Source of the DNA: Kitasatospora aureofaciens
GTDB lineage: Bacteria; Actinomycetota; Actinomycetes; Streptomycetales; Streptomycetaceae
Assembly (NCBI RefSeq): GCF_019192735.1
Contig: NZ_JAHTKP010000015.1
Coordinates: 1 to 64,000, forward strand
Direction of reading: 5' to 3'
Length of the DNA stretch: 64,000 nucleotides
Shown here: positions 49,457 through 57,555 of the stretch, piece by piece
Position numbering within the stretch: the first letter of the stretch is position 1
Layout: each line of letters starts with the position of its first letter
Program-made: the position numbers and the translations under genes
The notes under the pieces: generated by a model
Told to the model about the DNA's origin: nothing
Databases searched by the model: none
What the model saw: the letters and a program-made list of their open reading frames with translations, nothing else

Positions 49457-50398
49457 GTGAACAGCGCACTCGTACCGCCCGTCAGCACCGCCCGCAACCC
49501 GATCGGCGCCCACGTGCCGGTCGCTGCCCGGGGGCTGGCAGGGACGGGCCTGGCGTACGCCCGGCGGGTCGGCGCCGAGACGGTGCAGGTGTTCGTGGCC
49601 AACCCGCGCGGCTGGGCCACTCCCCCGGGCAACCCCGCGCAGGACGAGGAGTTCCGGGCAGCCTGCGCGGAGCAGGGCATCCCGGCGTGGGTGCACGCCC
49701 CGTACCTGATCAACTTCGGCTCCGACAACCCGGCGACCCGGGAGCGCTCCGCCGTCTCGCTGCGCCACTCCCTGCTGCGCGGCCACGCCATCGGCGCGCT
49801 CGGCGTGGTGCTGCACACCGGCTCCGCCGTCGGCACCGCACCCGGCGGCGGCTCCCGCCGCGCCGAGGCGATGGCGCAGGTGCGGGCGGACGTCCGCCCG
49901 CTGCTGGACGAGCTGGACGCGCTCGGCGACGGCGCCCCCTGGCTGCTGCTGGAGCCGACGGCCGGCCAGGGCAGCTCGCTCTGCTCCCGGATGGAGGAGC
50001 TCGCCGAGTACGTGGAGGCGCTGGAGGGGCACCCGAAGGTCGGCGTCTGCCTGGACACCTGCCACGCCTTCGCGGCCGGGCACGACCTCGCCGCGCCCGG
50101 CGGCGTCACCGCGGCGCTGGACACCCTGGTGGCCGCGGCCGGTCCCGGCCGGCTCCGGCTGATCCACGCCAACGACTCCGAGGACGTCGTCGGCGCGCGC
50201 AAGGACCGGCACGCCAACATCGGCGCCGGGATGATCGGCGCGGAGCCGTTCCGCGAGCTGTTCGAACACCCGGCGACGGCCGGCGTCCCGCTGGTCGTCG
50301 AGACCCCCGACCGCAAGCACGGCGGGGACGGCACCGGGCACGCGATGGACATCACCGCGCTGAAGGAGCTGCGCGAGCGGGCGGCCGTACCTGCGTAA
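49457..50398 (+). CDS. nfo: Deoxyribonuclease IV (AP endonuclease, EndoIV/Nfo family)
   Basis: This 313-residue TIM-barrel AP endonuclease has the metal ligands spread as in Nfo: PIGAHVPVAARGLAGTGLAY, VFVANPRGWATPPGNPAQDE, NFGSDNPATRERSAVSLRHS, LLLEPTAGQGSSLCSRMEEL (Glu), VGVCLDTCHAFAAGHDLAAP (Asp, His) and LIHANDSEDVVGARKDRHAN (Asp, His). It cleaves abasic sites in base excision repair. Start GTG 49457 is preferred, but ATG 49445 is possible. Confidence 0.9.
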   Translation: MNSALVPPVSTARNPIGAHVPVAARGLAGTGLAYARRVGAETVQVFVANPRGWATPPGNPAQDEEFRAACAEQGIPAWVHAPYLINFGSDNPATRERSAVSLRHSLLRGHAIGALGVVLHTGSAVGTAPGGGSRRAEAMAQVRADVRPLLDELDALGDGAPWLLLEPTAGQGSSLCSRMEELAEYVEALEGHPKVGVCLDTCHAFAAGHDLAAPGGVTAALDTLVAAAGPGRLRLIHANDSEDVVGARKDRHANIGAGMIGAEPFRELFEHPATAGVPLVVETPDRKHGGDGTGHAMDITALKELRERAAVPA

Positions 50399-50488
50399 GG
50401 CCGGGCGGCCGGCTCGGGGTCCCCGCAGGGCCGGGCCACCTCTCCCGCCGAACCGCCCTGCTGCAGCCCGAGTTGAGCAGACAGCCGT

Positions 50489-50522
50489 GAGCCCGGGGAT
50501 CGCGGTCGCGATCCCCGGGCTC
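50489..50522 (+). terminator. Hairpin terminator downstream of nfo
   Basis: GAGCCCGGGGATCGCG (50489-50504) pairs with CGCGATCCCCGGGCTC (50507-50522) around 2 nt. Near-perfect palindrome, placed between convergent nfo and the secreted peptide gene. Confidence 0.75.
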
Positions 50523-50542
50523 GGGCCCTAGGCCTGGGCCGA

Positions 50543-50749
50543 TCAGCCCTCGCTGTGATCGTGGATGTTGAGCCAGCTGGCGTGCGGGCCGAACATGCCG
50601 ACGCCGGCCGAACCCGACTCCAGGGACTGGCTGGACGACGGCACCGGCGCGTGACCCCACGCCATCGCCGAGGTCGGCGCCGCGACAGCGGCGGCCCCCG
50701 TCAGGGCCACGATCACGGCGAGCTTGCGGATCTTTCCACGAAGCGACAT
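50543..50749 (-). CDS. Small secreted peptide
   Basis: This 68-residue protein has a signal peptide (KLAVIVALTGAAAVAAPTSA, cleavage after SAMA) and a mature part of about 40 residues (WGHAPVPSSSQSLESGSAGV, GMFGPHASWLNIHDHSEG), Ser/Gly/His-rich with no Cys. It is not a recognised lantibiotic or chaplin. ATG 50749 has AAAGGA upstream. The mature peptide is short, so a signalling or surface role is possible, but nothing firm can be said. Confidence 0.6.
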   Translation of the reverse strand: MSLRGKIRKLAVIVALTGAAAVAAPTSAMAWGHAPVPSSSQSLESGSAGVGMFGPHASWLNIHDHSEG

Positions 50750-51138
50750 CAGGTGTCCTTTTAGGTCGTCTCTGATCATGAACGAGCACCCGGAGCCGGC
50801 CACAACCACACCCGGCCGCCCCGCAGGCACCAGCACACGTTTGCACACGACCCGCACGAACCCGCCCGCGCCGCAACCCGGCTGAGACAACCGGGTGACC
50901 GATCTCCCTCGTTCGGGCGAAGCCGCGCGCTCCCGCCCGCCGTCTGCCCGGCGATTCCGGGTCAGCCCCGGCCGGTCAGGACATGACCTGTTACACCGTC
51001 ACCTCCCATAGCCGCGGAACCGGCTGCTCCGGGCCGCCGCGCCGCTCGCACGAACGGGTCTTCTGACGGGCAGGAGAAGGACGTTGCGGTTACGGTGCGG
51101 TGCGAGGGGGTTACCCGAAGCGAGAGGTGTCGACAGGC
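50750..51138. other. Intergenic region, no gene recognised
   Basis: A 389-bp stretch holds no convincing coding sequence. It should contain the promoters of the small secreted peptide (minus strand) and of the YegP gene (plus strand). Several short GC-rich direct repeats (CCCGGCCG-type) are present. Confidence 0.4.
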
Positions 51139-51330
51139 ATGGCTGGCAAGTTCGAGCTGTACACCGACGAGACCGGGATGCACCGGTTCCGGCTCAAGGC
51201 GAGCAATGGGACGATCGTCGTGACGGGCGATCCGCAGGAGAGCCGGGACGACTGCATCAGGAGCATCGAATCGATCCGCAAGCTCGCGCCGTACGCGGAG
51301 CTGAAGGAGGCGACCGCCGGGTCGATGTGA
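51139..51330 (+). CDS. YegP/DUF1508 family protein
   Basis: This 63-residue protein matches DUF1508/YegP: KFELYTDETGMHRFRLKASN, GTIVVTGDPQESRDDCIRSI and ESIRKLAPYAELKEATAG. The single repeat domain is half the E. coli YegP, as usual in actinobacteria. Function is unknown. ATG 51139 preferred. A tandem CCGGGTCGATGTGATCACAG-like repeat covers the stop. Confidence 0.85.
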   Translation: MAGKFELYTDETGMHRFRLKASNGTIVVTGDPQESRDDCIRSIESIRKLAPYAELKEATAGSM

Positions 51331-51370
51331 TCACAGCCGGGTCGGTGTGATCACGGCCGGAATGCGGGAG

Positions 51371-51402
51371 CGCGGGTCGGCGGTGCAAATCGCCGACCCG
51401 CG
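51371..51402 (+). terminator. Hairpin terminator downstream of the YegP gene
   Basis: CGCGGGTCGGCG (51371-51382) pairs with CGCCGACCCGCG (51391-51402) around an 8-nt loop. 12-bp perfect stem. Confidence 0.75.
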
Positions 51403-51462
51403 TTCGTTTGTATGACAGATCCCTTTGGCCGAATACACGCCGCGCGCGGTCACAACGATGAC

Positions 51463-52692
51463 ATGCGCGTCGTCATCGTCACCGAGTCGTTCCCGCCCGA
51501 GGTCAATGGAGTCGCCCACAGCGTGCTGCGGACGGCCGAGCATCTGGTCCGCCGGGGCCACCAACCCCTTGTCGTCACTCCCGCCCCCGCACGCGGTGCC
51601 CAGTGCCCGCCGCACACGTTCGGCGCCGGCGCGGATGCGGCGGAGCTGCCGGTGGTGCGGATTCCGTCCGTGCCGCTGCCGGGGTATCCGCAGGTGCGGA
51701 TCGCGCTGCCGAGTCGGCAGCTGACGGCCGCCATGGCCGCCCACCGGCCCGACATCGTGCATCTGGCCAGCCCGTTCGTGCTGGGCGCGCGCGGGATGCA
51801 GATCGCGGCTCGGCTCGGCGTGCCGGCCGTCGCCGTCTACCAGACCGACCTGGCCGGGTACGCGCACGCCTACCGGGCGGGGCGGGGGCTCGGGGAGGCC
51901 GCCGCCTGGCACCGGATCCGCGCGGTGCACCGGGCCGCCGCCCGGACGCTGGCGCCGTCGACGCCCGCCGCGCAGGACCTGACCGCGCACGGGGTTCCCC
52001 GGGTTCAGCTGTGGCCGCGCGGCGTGGACTCGGTGCGGTTCCATCCGCGGCACCGGGACGAGGCGCTGCACCGGGCGCTGGCGCCGGGCGGGGAGGTGCT
52101 GGTCGGGTACGTCGGACGGCTGGCGCCGGAGAAGCGGGTGGACCTGCTGGCCGCCACGTCGGCCCTGCCCGGGGTGCGGGTCGTCGTCATCGGGGACGGA
52201 CCGTCGGCGCCCGGGCTGAAGGCCTCGATGCCCGGCGCGGTGTTCCTCGGCCGCCGCACGGGTGAGGAGCTGGCGCGCTGTTTCGCGACGCTGGACGTGT
52301 TCGTGCACACCGGCCCGCTGGAGACCTTCTGCCAGACCATCCAGGAGGCGATGGCGAGCGGCGTGCCGGTGATCGGCCCGGCCGCCGGGGGCCCGCTGGA
52401 CCTGATCGCGCACCACCGGACCGGCCTGCTGGTGCCACCCCGGGACGGCGCGGCGGTGGCCCGGGCAGTGGAGTCGCTGGCCGCCGACGCCGAGCTGCGG
52501 GCCGCGTACGGGCGGGCCGGACGGGCCGAGGTGACCGCCCGGACCTGGGAGGCGGTCGGGGACCTGTTGCTCCGGCACTACGCGGAGGTGCTCGCGGAGC
52601 ACCACGGGGTCGCGGTGCCGCCGGCCGCCACTCCCCCGGCGCCGGTCGGGCCGGTCGGGCCGGTCGCCGTCGCGGAGGAGCTGCCGGCATGA
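51463..52692 (+). CDS. GT4 glycosyltransferase (phosphatidylinositol mannosyltransferase-like)
   Basis: This 409-residue GT-B enzyme has the N-terminal acceptor domain with VVIVTESFPPEVNGVAHSVL and the C-terminal donor domain LVGYVGRLAPEKRVDLLAAT, FVHTGPLETFCQTIQEAMAS with the EX7E-type motif. It resembles GDP-mannose-dependent mannosyltransferases such as PimB/MgtA, acting on lipids or envelope glycans. It overlaps the next GT gene by 4 bp (ATGA at 52689-52692), so they form a coupled pair. Confidence 0.85.
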   Translation: MRVVIVTESFPPEVNGVAHSVLRTAEHLVRRGHQPLVVTPAPARGAQCPPHTFGAGADAAELPVVRIPSVPLPGYPQVRIALPSRQLTAAMAAHRPDIVHLASPFVLGARGMQIAARLGVPAVAVYQTDLAGYAHAYRAGRGLGEAAAWHRIRAVHRAAARTLAPSTPAAQDLTAHGVPRVQLWPRGVDSVRFHPRHRDEALHRALAPGGEVLVGYVGRLAPEKRVDLLAATSALPGVRVVVIGDGPSAPGLKASMPGAVFLGRRTGEELARCFATLDVFVHTGPLETFCQTIQEAMASGVPVIGPAAGGPLDLIAHHRTGLLVPPRDGAAVARAVESLAADAELRAAYGRAGRAEVTARTWEAVGDLLLRHYAEVLAEHHGVAVPPAATPPAPVGPVGPVAVAEELPA

Positions 52693-53882
52693 ACGGGCGC
52701 ACTCGCGAGTCGCTGCGGATCGTGCGGCTCGCGAACTTCGTCACCCCGGTGTCGGGCGGCCTGCGGACCGCGTTGCGGCACCTCGGCGCCGGGTACCTGG
52801 CGGCCGGGCACCGCCCGGTGCTGGTCGTGCCCGGCGAGCGCCGCTCCGAGCAGGAGACCGAACAGGGCCTGGTCGTCACCCTGCCCGGGCCGGTGCTGCC
52901 CGGCAGCGGCGGCTACCGGCTGCTCACCGACCGGCGGGCGGTGGTGGCCGAGCTGACCCGGCTGTCGCCGGACCGGCTGGAGGTGTCCGACCGCACCACC
53001 CTGCGCTGGACCGGCGGCTGGGCGCGGCGGCACGGCGTCCGGTCGGTGATGGTGTCGCACGAGAGCGCCGCCGGGGTGCTCGGCACCTGGGGCCTGCCCG
53101 GCCCGCCGGCCACGTTCGCCGCCGACCGGCTCAACAGGGCGACGGCCCGGGCGTACGACACCGTGGTCTGCACGACCGACTGGGCCGCGGCCGAGTTCCG
53201 GCGCCTCGGCGTGCCCAACCTGGCGCGGGCGCCGCTCGGCGTGGACCTCGACGCCCTGCGCCCCCTGCCGGCGCCCGCGCGGGCGTACGAGCGGGCGCGG
53301 TACGCCGAACCGGGGCAGGTGCTGCTCGTCCTCTGCTCCCGGCTCTCGGCGGAGAAGCGGCCCGAGCGGGCGATCGACGCGCTGGCCGACCTGCGGGCGC
53401 GGCGGCTGCCGGCGGTGCTGGTGGTCGCCGGCACCGGGCCGCTGCGGGACCGGCTCGCGGCCCGGGCCGAACGGCTGCGGCTGCCGGTGCGCTTCCTCGG
53501 GCACGTGAGCCGGCGGGAGGCGCTGGCCCGGCTGCTGGGCTGCGCGGACGTGGTCCTTGCACCCGGACCGGTGGAGACCTTCGGGCTGGCGGCCATGGAG
53601 GCGCTCGCCTGCGGGACGCCGGTGGCGGTGAGCCGGTCCTCGGCGCTGCCGGGGCTGATCGGCCTCGCCGGGGTGGCCGCCGCCGACACCCGTGGCGGAT
53701 TCGCCGCGGCGGTACGGGAGTTGCTGGCGCGGCCGGAGGAGGCACGGCGGGCCGCCGCCCGGGCGCAGGCCGAACGATACGGGTGGCCGGCGGCGGTGGC
53801 GGCGTTCCTGGCGGCGCACGGAGCTTCGAACTCTTCGCGGATGGAGGAGGGTTGCGATGAGCATGCTCGACACCGGGCGTGA
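52689..53882 (+). CDS. GT4 glycosyltransferase (second of a coupled pair)
   Basis: This 397-residue GT-B enzyme has RIVRLANFVTPVSGGLRTAL at the N-terminus and LLVLCSRLSAEKRPERAIDA with VETFGLAAMEALACGTPVAV in the donor domain. It probably adds a sugar in the same glycolipid or envelope pathway as the preceding gene. Its end overlaps the SGNH hydrolase start by about 26 bp. Confidence 0.85.
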   Translation: MNGRTRESLRIVRLANFVTPVSGGLRTALRHLGAGYLAAGHRPVLVVPGERRSEQETEQGLVVTLPGPVLPGSGGYRLLTDRRAVVAELTRLSPDRLEVSDRTTLRWTGGWARRHGVRSVMVSHESAAGVLGTWGLPGPPATFAADRLNRATARAYDTVVCTTDWAAAEFRRLGVPNLARAPLGVDLDALRPLPAPARAYERARYAEPGQVLLVLCSRLSAEKRPERAIDALADLRARRLPAVLVVAGTGPLRDRLAARAERLRLPVRFLGHVSRREALARLLGCADVVLAPGPVETFGLAAMEALACGTPVAVSRSSALPGLIGLAGVAAADTRGGFAAAVRELLARPEEARRAAARAQAERYGWPAAVAAFLAAHGASNSSRMEEGCDEHARHRA

Positions 53883-54831
53883 GCGGGGCCCGGACGACCG
53901 GGAGGCGGGTGATCGGGCTGCGGATGATCCGGCCGGGGGCGTTCGGGAGGCGGACGGCCGGGACTCGGACGGCCGGGCTGCGGACGGCCTGGACGCGGTG
54001 GGCGAGCCGGTGCGGTTCGTGGCGCTCGGCGACTCGCTCACGGAGGGGGTCGGCGATCCGGTCGCGGACGGCTGGCGCGGCTGGGCCGCCGTCCTGGCCC
54101 GGTCGCTGGCGCCCGAGGGGACGGGCGTCGAGTTCACCAATCTGGCGCGAAGCGGCGCCCTGACGGTTGATCTGACGACAAGTCAGCTTCCGGCCGCGCT
54201 GGCGCAGCGGCCGCAGCTGGCGGCGGTGGTGGTCGGCGGCAACGACACGCTGCGGGCCGGGTTCGACATCCGCCGCACCACCCTGGAGTTGGACGCCACG
54301 CTCGGCGAACTGTCCGCCCACGGCTCCCAGTTGCTGACCGCCTGCCTGCCCGATCCCGGCACCCTGCTGCGGCTGCCGGCACCGCTCGCCCGCCCGCTGG
54401 CGCGGCGGATGCGGGCGGTGAACACCGTCGTGCACGCGCTCACCGCGCGCCACCGGGCGGTGCACCTGCACGTCGCCGAGCTGCCGTGGTGCGAGGAGCG
54501 GCGGCTGCTCAGCGTCGACCGGCTGCACCCCAGCGCCGAGGGCCACCGCCTGATCGCCCGCCACTTCCACGAGCTGCTGGCCGCCGGCGGCCGCCCACTC
54601 GGCCCCGCCCCCGGCGCCGAACCGGCCGAGCGCCCCCCGGGCCGCGCCACCGACCTGTGGTGGATGGCCACCCAGGGCACCCGCTGGGTGGCCGCCCGCA
54701 GCACGGACCTCCTGCCGGGCCTGCTGGCACTCGCGGCAGCGGAGGGCGTCGCCCGCCTGCGCGGCGCGAGCGGGCGCCACGACGAGCACATGGCCCGGGC
54801 GGCGGCGCAGGCGCTGGCGTCGCTGGCGTAG
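53857..54831 (+). CDS. SGNH/GDSL hydrolase
   Basis: This 324-residue hydrolase has GDSLTEG (block I, Ser near residue 60 after a low-complexity READGRDSDG leader), block II/III as TNLARSGALTVDLTTSQLPA and VVVGGNDTLRAGF, and block V DRLHPSAEGHR. RBS GGAGGAGG is 6 nt before ATG 53857. It belongs to an operon with the two glycosyltransferases, so it may remove acyl groups from glycolipids. No obvious signal peptide. Confidence 0.82.
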   Translation: MSMLDTGRERGPDDREAGDRAADDPAGGVREADGRDSDGRAADGLDAVGEPVRFVALGDSLTEGVGDPVADGWRGWAAVLARSLAPEGTGVEFTNLARSGALTVDLTTSQLPAALAQRPQLAAVVVGGNDTLRAGFDIRRTTLELDATLGELSAHGSQLLTACLPDPGTLLRLPAPLARPLARRMRAVNTVVHALTARHRAVHLHVAELPWCEERRLLSVDRLHPSAEGHRLIARHFHELLAAGGRPLGPAPGAEPAERPPGRATDLWWMATQGTRWVAARSTDLLPGLLALAAAEGVARLRGASGRHDEHMARAAAQALASLA

Positions 54832-54978
54832 CCGTCGGGGGCCTCCCCGGCGTGGGACTGGATGCTGTCCTGCGGATCCGTCCCCGATGAATGTGGCGTG
54901 CGGACGGAACCTCGGGGGTATCCCTCGGTGTCGTCCGAGGGGACGTGATCACGGGGGCCGGACTGGAGGGAGTACCGA

Positions 54979-56106
54979 GTGGAGGCGACACCGACGAGCG
55001 GGCGGGAGCTGCTGGCGGCGGCCGGGGTGCTGTTCCCGGACGAGCAGGGGCGGGTGCTGGTGGTGCGGCTGCCGTACGACCGGAAGCATCCGGTGGCGAT
55101 CCCGGGCGGCGGCTGGGAGCCGGCGGACCTCTCGCCGCGGGAGACCGCGTTGCGGGAGATCGCGGAGGAGCTGGGGTTCACTCCGACACTCGGGCCTCTG
55201 GCCTGCGTCGACTGGTCGCTGGCCTACTCCCGCCCGCCGATCGCCGCGCACCTGTACTGGGCGGAGCCGATCGGCGCGGAGCAGGCGGCGGCGATCCGGG
55301 CGGACGCGGAGGAGGTCGGCGGCTGGGCATGGCTGACGCCGGAGGAGGCGGGCCACGCGCTGCCGCCGCGGCTGTCCCGGCGGGTCACCGCGTGCCTGCG
55401 GGCGCCGCGGGCGGCCGGTCCGCTGGAGCTGGAGGACAGTTGGCCGGTCGGGCACACGCTCGACCACCTGGCCGTCGAGCCGACGCCCGAGTACACCGGG
55501 CTGGCCGGGGTGTCGTCGCTGGGAAGCAGCCGTACGGCTGCACCGGAGCCGCCACTGGACCGGGCCACCTACCTCGCCACCCGGCCGCGGATCCGGGCCA
55601 AGGCGCGGACGGTGTTCACCGACGCCGCCGGGCGGGTGCTGCTCGTCCGGCTGCGGCCGTGGGACGGGCCGCGCGGCCTGGTGCCGTACTGGACCCTGCC
55701 GGGCGGCAGCATCGAGGCGGACCGCGAGCAGCCCCGGGCGGCGGCCCGGCGCGAGGTCCGCGAGGAGCTGGGGTGGGAGGTCGAGCCGGGCCGGCTGCTC
55801 GCCCTGGACTGGCTGCCGTCGGCCGCGGCCGACCCGGCGCGCGAGCGGGACACCGCCGTGCTGGTCTACGTCTTCGACGGCGGGACGGTGACGGACGGGA
55901 TGCTCGCCACGATCGCGCTGGCCGAGGACGAGTTGGTGGACTGGCGCCTCTGCGACCCGGCCGAGGCGCGGGCGCTGCTGTCCGCGCGGTCCTGGGGCCG
56001 GACGGCCTGCGCGCTCGCCGCCCGGGAGCGCGCAGGCGGTCCGGTCGAACTCGTGGACGGGGAGCCGGTGGGACAACAGCCGGTGGGATGGAAGCCGGTG
56101 GGGTAA
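54979..56106 (+). CDS. Tandem Nudix protein (two Nudix domains)
   Basis: This 375-residue protein holds two Nudix domains: residues 1-150 with GGGWEPADLSPRETALREIA followed by EELGF, and 190-340 with GGSIEADREQPRAAARREVR followed by EELGW. The REx-EELG part of the box is complete in both domains; the preceding Glu is missing in the first, so it may have lost activity. Nudix proteins hydrolyse nucleoside diphosphate derivatives. The last 12 residues come from 15-bp DNA repeats. Confidence 0.82.
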   Translation: MEATPTSGRELLAAAGVLFPDEQGRVLVVRLPYDRKHPVAIPGGGWEPADLSPRETALREIAEELGFTPTLGPLACVDWSLAYSRPPIAAHLYWAEPIGAEQAAAIRADAEEVGGWAWLTPEEAGHALPPRLSRRVTACLRAPRAAGPLELEDSWPVGHTLDHLAVEPTPEYTGLAGVSSLGSSRTAAPEPPLDRATYLATRPRIRAKARTVFTDAAGRVLLVRLRPWDGPRGLVPYWTLPGGSIEADREQPRAAARREVREELGWEVEPGRLLALDWLPSAAADPARERDTAVLVYVFDGGTVTDGMLATIALAEDELVDWRLCDPAEARALLSARSWGRTACALAARERAGGPVELVDGEPVGQQPVGWKPVG

Positions 56107-56129
56107 CAGCCGGCGGGATAGCAGCCGGA
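56063..56129 (+). repeat. 15-bp tandem repeats spanning a stop codon
   Basis: Units AGCCGGTGGGACAAC, AGCCGGTGGGATGGA, AGCCGGTGGGGTAAC, AGCCGGCGGGATAGC and a partial fifth begin at 56063. The TAA stop of the Nudix gene lies in the third unit. Repeat-number changes here would alter the protein's C-terminal tail (PVGQQPVGWKPVG). Confidence 0.75.
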
Positions 56130-56154
56130 CGGCGGTGTGATCCAGACTGGGGGC

Positions 56155-56568
56155 ATGCAGAACGGGATCACCCATGGGATCACGGAGGTACTGGCCGGCC
56201 GCCGGGTGGAGTCGGTCAGCGGCGGCGGCCGGCTCGACCTCACGCTCGACGGGCCGGTGACCGTCCGGGTGGCGCACGAGTTCCGGTTCGCGGCGCCGTC
56301 CTTCGCCGCGCCGGCCGAGGTCGAGCACTTCTTCCCCGCGCTGACCTTCCGCCCGACGGCCACCCTCCTCGCGCTCGTCGGACGGACCGTCGACTCGGCC
56401 CGCGTCACCCTGGCCGGCGGGCTGGAGCTGGGTTTCGCCGGGGGCGGCGCGCTGTCCGTCCCGCCGCACGCGCAGCTCGCGCCGTGGAGCGTGGTCACAG
56501 CCGACGGCGCGGTGTGCGCGGGGCTGCCGGGCGGCGAGGTCAGCTGGAGGGGGCCCGGGGGCGACTGA
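56155..56568 (+). CDS. Hypothetical protein, possibly DUF6188-like
   Basis: This 137-residue protein contains GITEVLAGRRVESVSGGGRL, HEFRFAAPSFAAPAEVEHFF and LVGRTVDSARVTLAGGLELG. The pattern of short beta strands with an AGRRVxxV start resembles DUF6188, a Streptomyces family of unknown function, but the match is only by eye. ATG 56155 chosen; ATG 56137 would add six residues. Confidence 0.6.
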   Translation: MQNGITHGITEVLAGRRVESVSGGGRLDLTLDGPVTVRVAHEFRFAAPSFAAPAEVEHFFPALTFRPTATLLALVGRTVDSARVTLAGGLELGFAGGGALSVPPHAQLAPWSVVTADGAVCAGLPGGEVSWRGPGGD

Positions 56569-56641
56569 GCCCGCCGGGCCCGGGGCTGGTCGAGGGGCCT
56601 GGGGGTGTGAGCCCCCGGGGGCCGGGGATTGACGAGGGGCC

Positions 56642-57016
56642 TCAGACCTCCAGGTCGGCCTCGATCCGGGTGAGCTGGTGGCGGGCCATCGCCAGGTTGG
56701 CCCGGCCCTTGTCCAGCGCGAGGTAGAGGAAGAGGCCCTTGCCGGTGCGCCCGGTGAGCGGGCGGATCAGGTGGTACTGGCTGCTGAGGGTGATCAGGAT
56801 GTCCTCGATGCCGTCCTGCAGGCCCAGCATGTCCATGGTGCGCATCTTGGCGCGGACCACGTCGGTGTTCCCGGCGGCGGCCACGTTGAGGTCCAGCCCG
56901 CCGGGGCCGTCCAGGGTGGCGAGCGCCATGCCGCTGTTGTAGTCCACGAGCGCGGCGCCGATGGCGCCCTCAATGGTGGTCATGGTCTGCTTGAGGGCGC
57001 CGGCTGCGTCGGTCAT
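56642..57016 (-). CDS. Roadblock/LC7 domain protein
   Basis: This 124-residue protein has the roadblock fold: IEGAIGAALVDYNSGMALAT, LDLNVAAAGNTDVVRAKMRT and QDGIEDILITLSSQYHLIRP. Roadblock proteins regulate small GTPases or ABC/anti-sigma factors. It is the last of a four-gene operon (58895 to 56642) with two other roadblock proteins and a DUF4388-like protein. Confidence 0.85.
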   Translation of the reverse strand: MTDAAGALKQTMTTIEGAIGAALVDYNSGMALATLDGPGGLDLNVAAAGNTDVVRAKMRTMDMLGLQDGIEDILITLSSQYHLIRPLTGRTGKGLFLYLALDKGRANLAMARHQLTRIEADLEV

Positions 57017-57077
57017 GTCGGTAACTCCAGTTCCGTGGATGATGGTTGGTCGAACAGTGGGTCAAGGGGCTTTGGGG

Positions 57078-57521
57078 TCAGCCGGCGTCCCTCGGGTCCT
57101 TGGGCACGAGGGTGTCGGTGAGCAGCGCGGCGATCCGCTGGGCGGAGCGGCGGGCCTCCAGGTGCAGCCGGCCGACGTTGACGTCCGGGTGCGCCAGCAG
57201 CGTGAGCACGCAGCTGGCGCCGGCCGCGTAGGTGGCGATGTAGCCGTGTTCGCCGCGCACCAGGGACTCCCGGAAGTCGCCCTGGCCGGTGGTGTCGGCG
57301 AGCCGCTGGGCCAGGGAGAGCGAGGCCGCCGTCATCGCGGCCAGACCCGAGGGCTCGGCCCCGTGGGTGTCGTGCGCGATCAGCAGGCCGTCGACGCTGG
57401 CCACCAGGCCGCCCGCGAGGTGCGGGATGCGGTGCTTGACGGCGCGGAGCTCGGCGAGCAGCTCGGTCTCCAAGGCGATCAGTTGTCTCCTTCCGACACG
57501 CTGCTTGAGCGCCCGCCTCAT
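57078..57521 (-). CDS. Roadblock/LC7 domain protein
   Basis: This 147-residue protein has the roadblock core AGGLVASVDGLLIAHDTHGA, LAAMTAASLSLAQRLADTTG, ESLVRGEHGYIATYAAGASC and LTLLAHPDVNVGRLHLEARR. The N-terminal helical extension (ALKQRVGRRQLIALETELLA) may dimerise with its neighbours. It sits in the roadblock/DUF4388 operon. Confidence 0.85.
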   Translation of the reverse strand: MRRALKQRVGRRQLIALETELLAELRAVKHRIPHLAGGLVASVDGLLIAHDTHGAEPSGLAAMTAASLSLAQRLADTTGQGDFRESLVRGEHGYIATYAAGASCVLTLLAHPDVNVGRLHLEARRSAQRIAALLTDTLVPKDPRDAG

Positions 57522-57555
57522 CGCCGGGACAGCGGGGTCGCGGGTGGAGAGTGGT

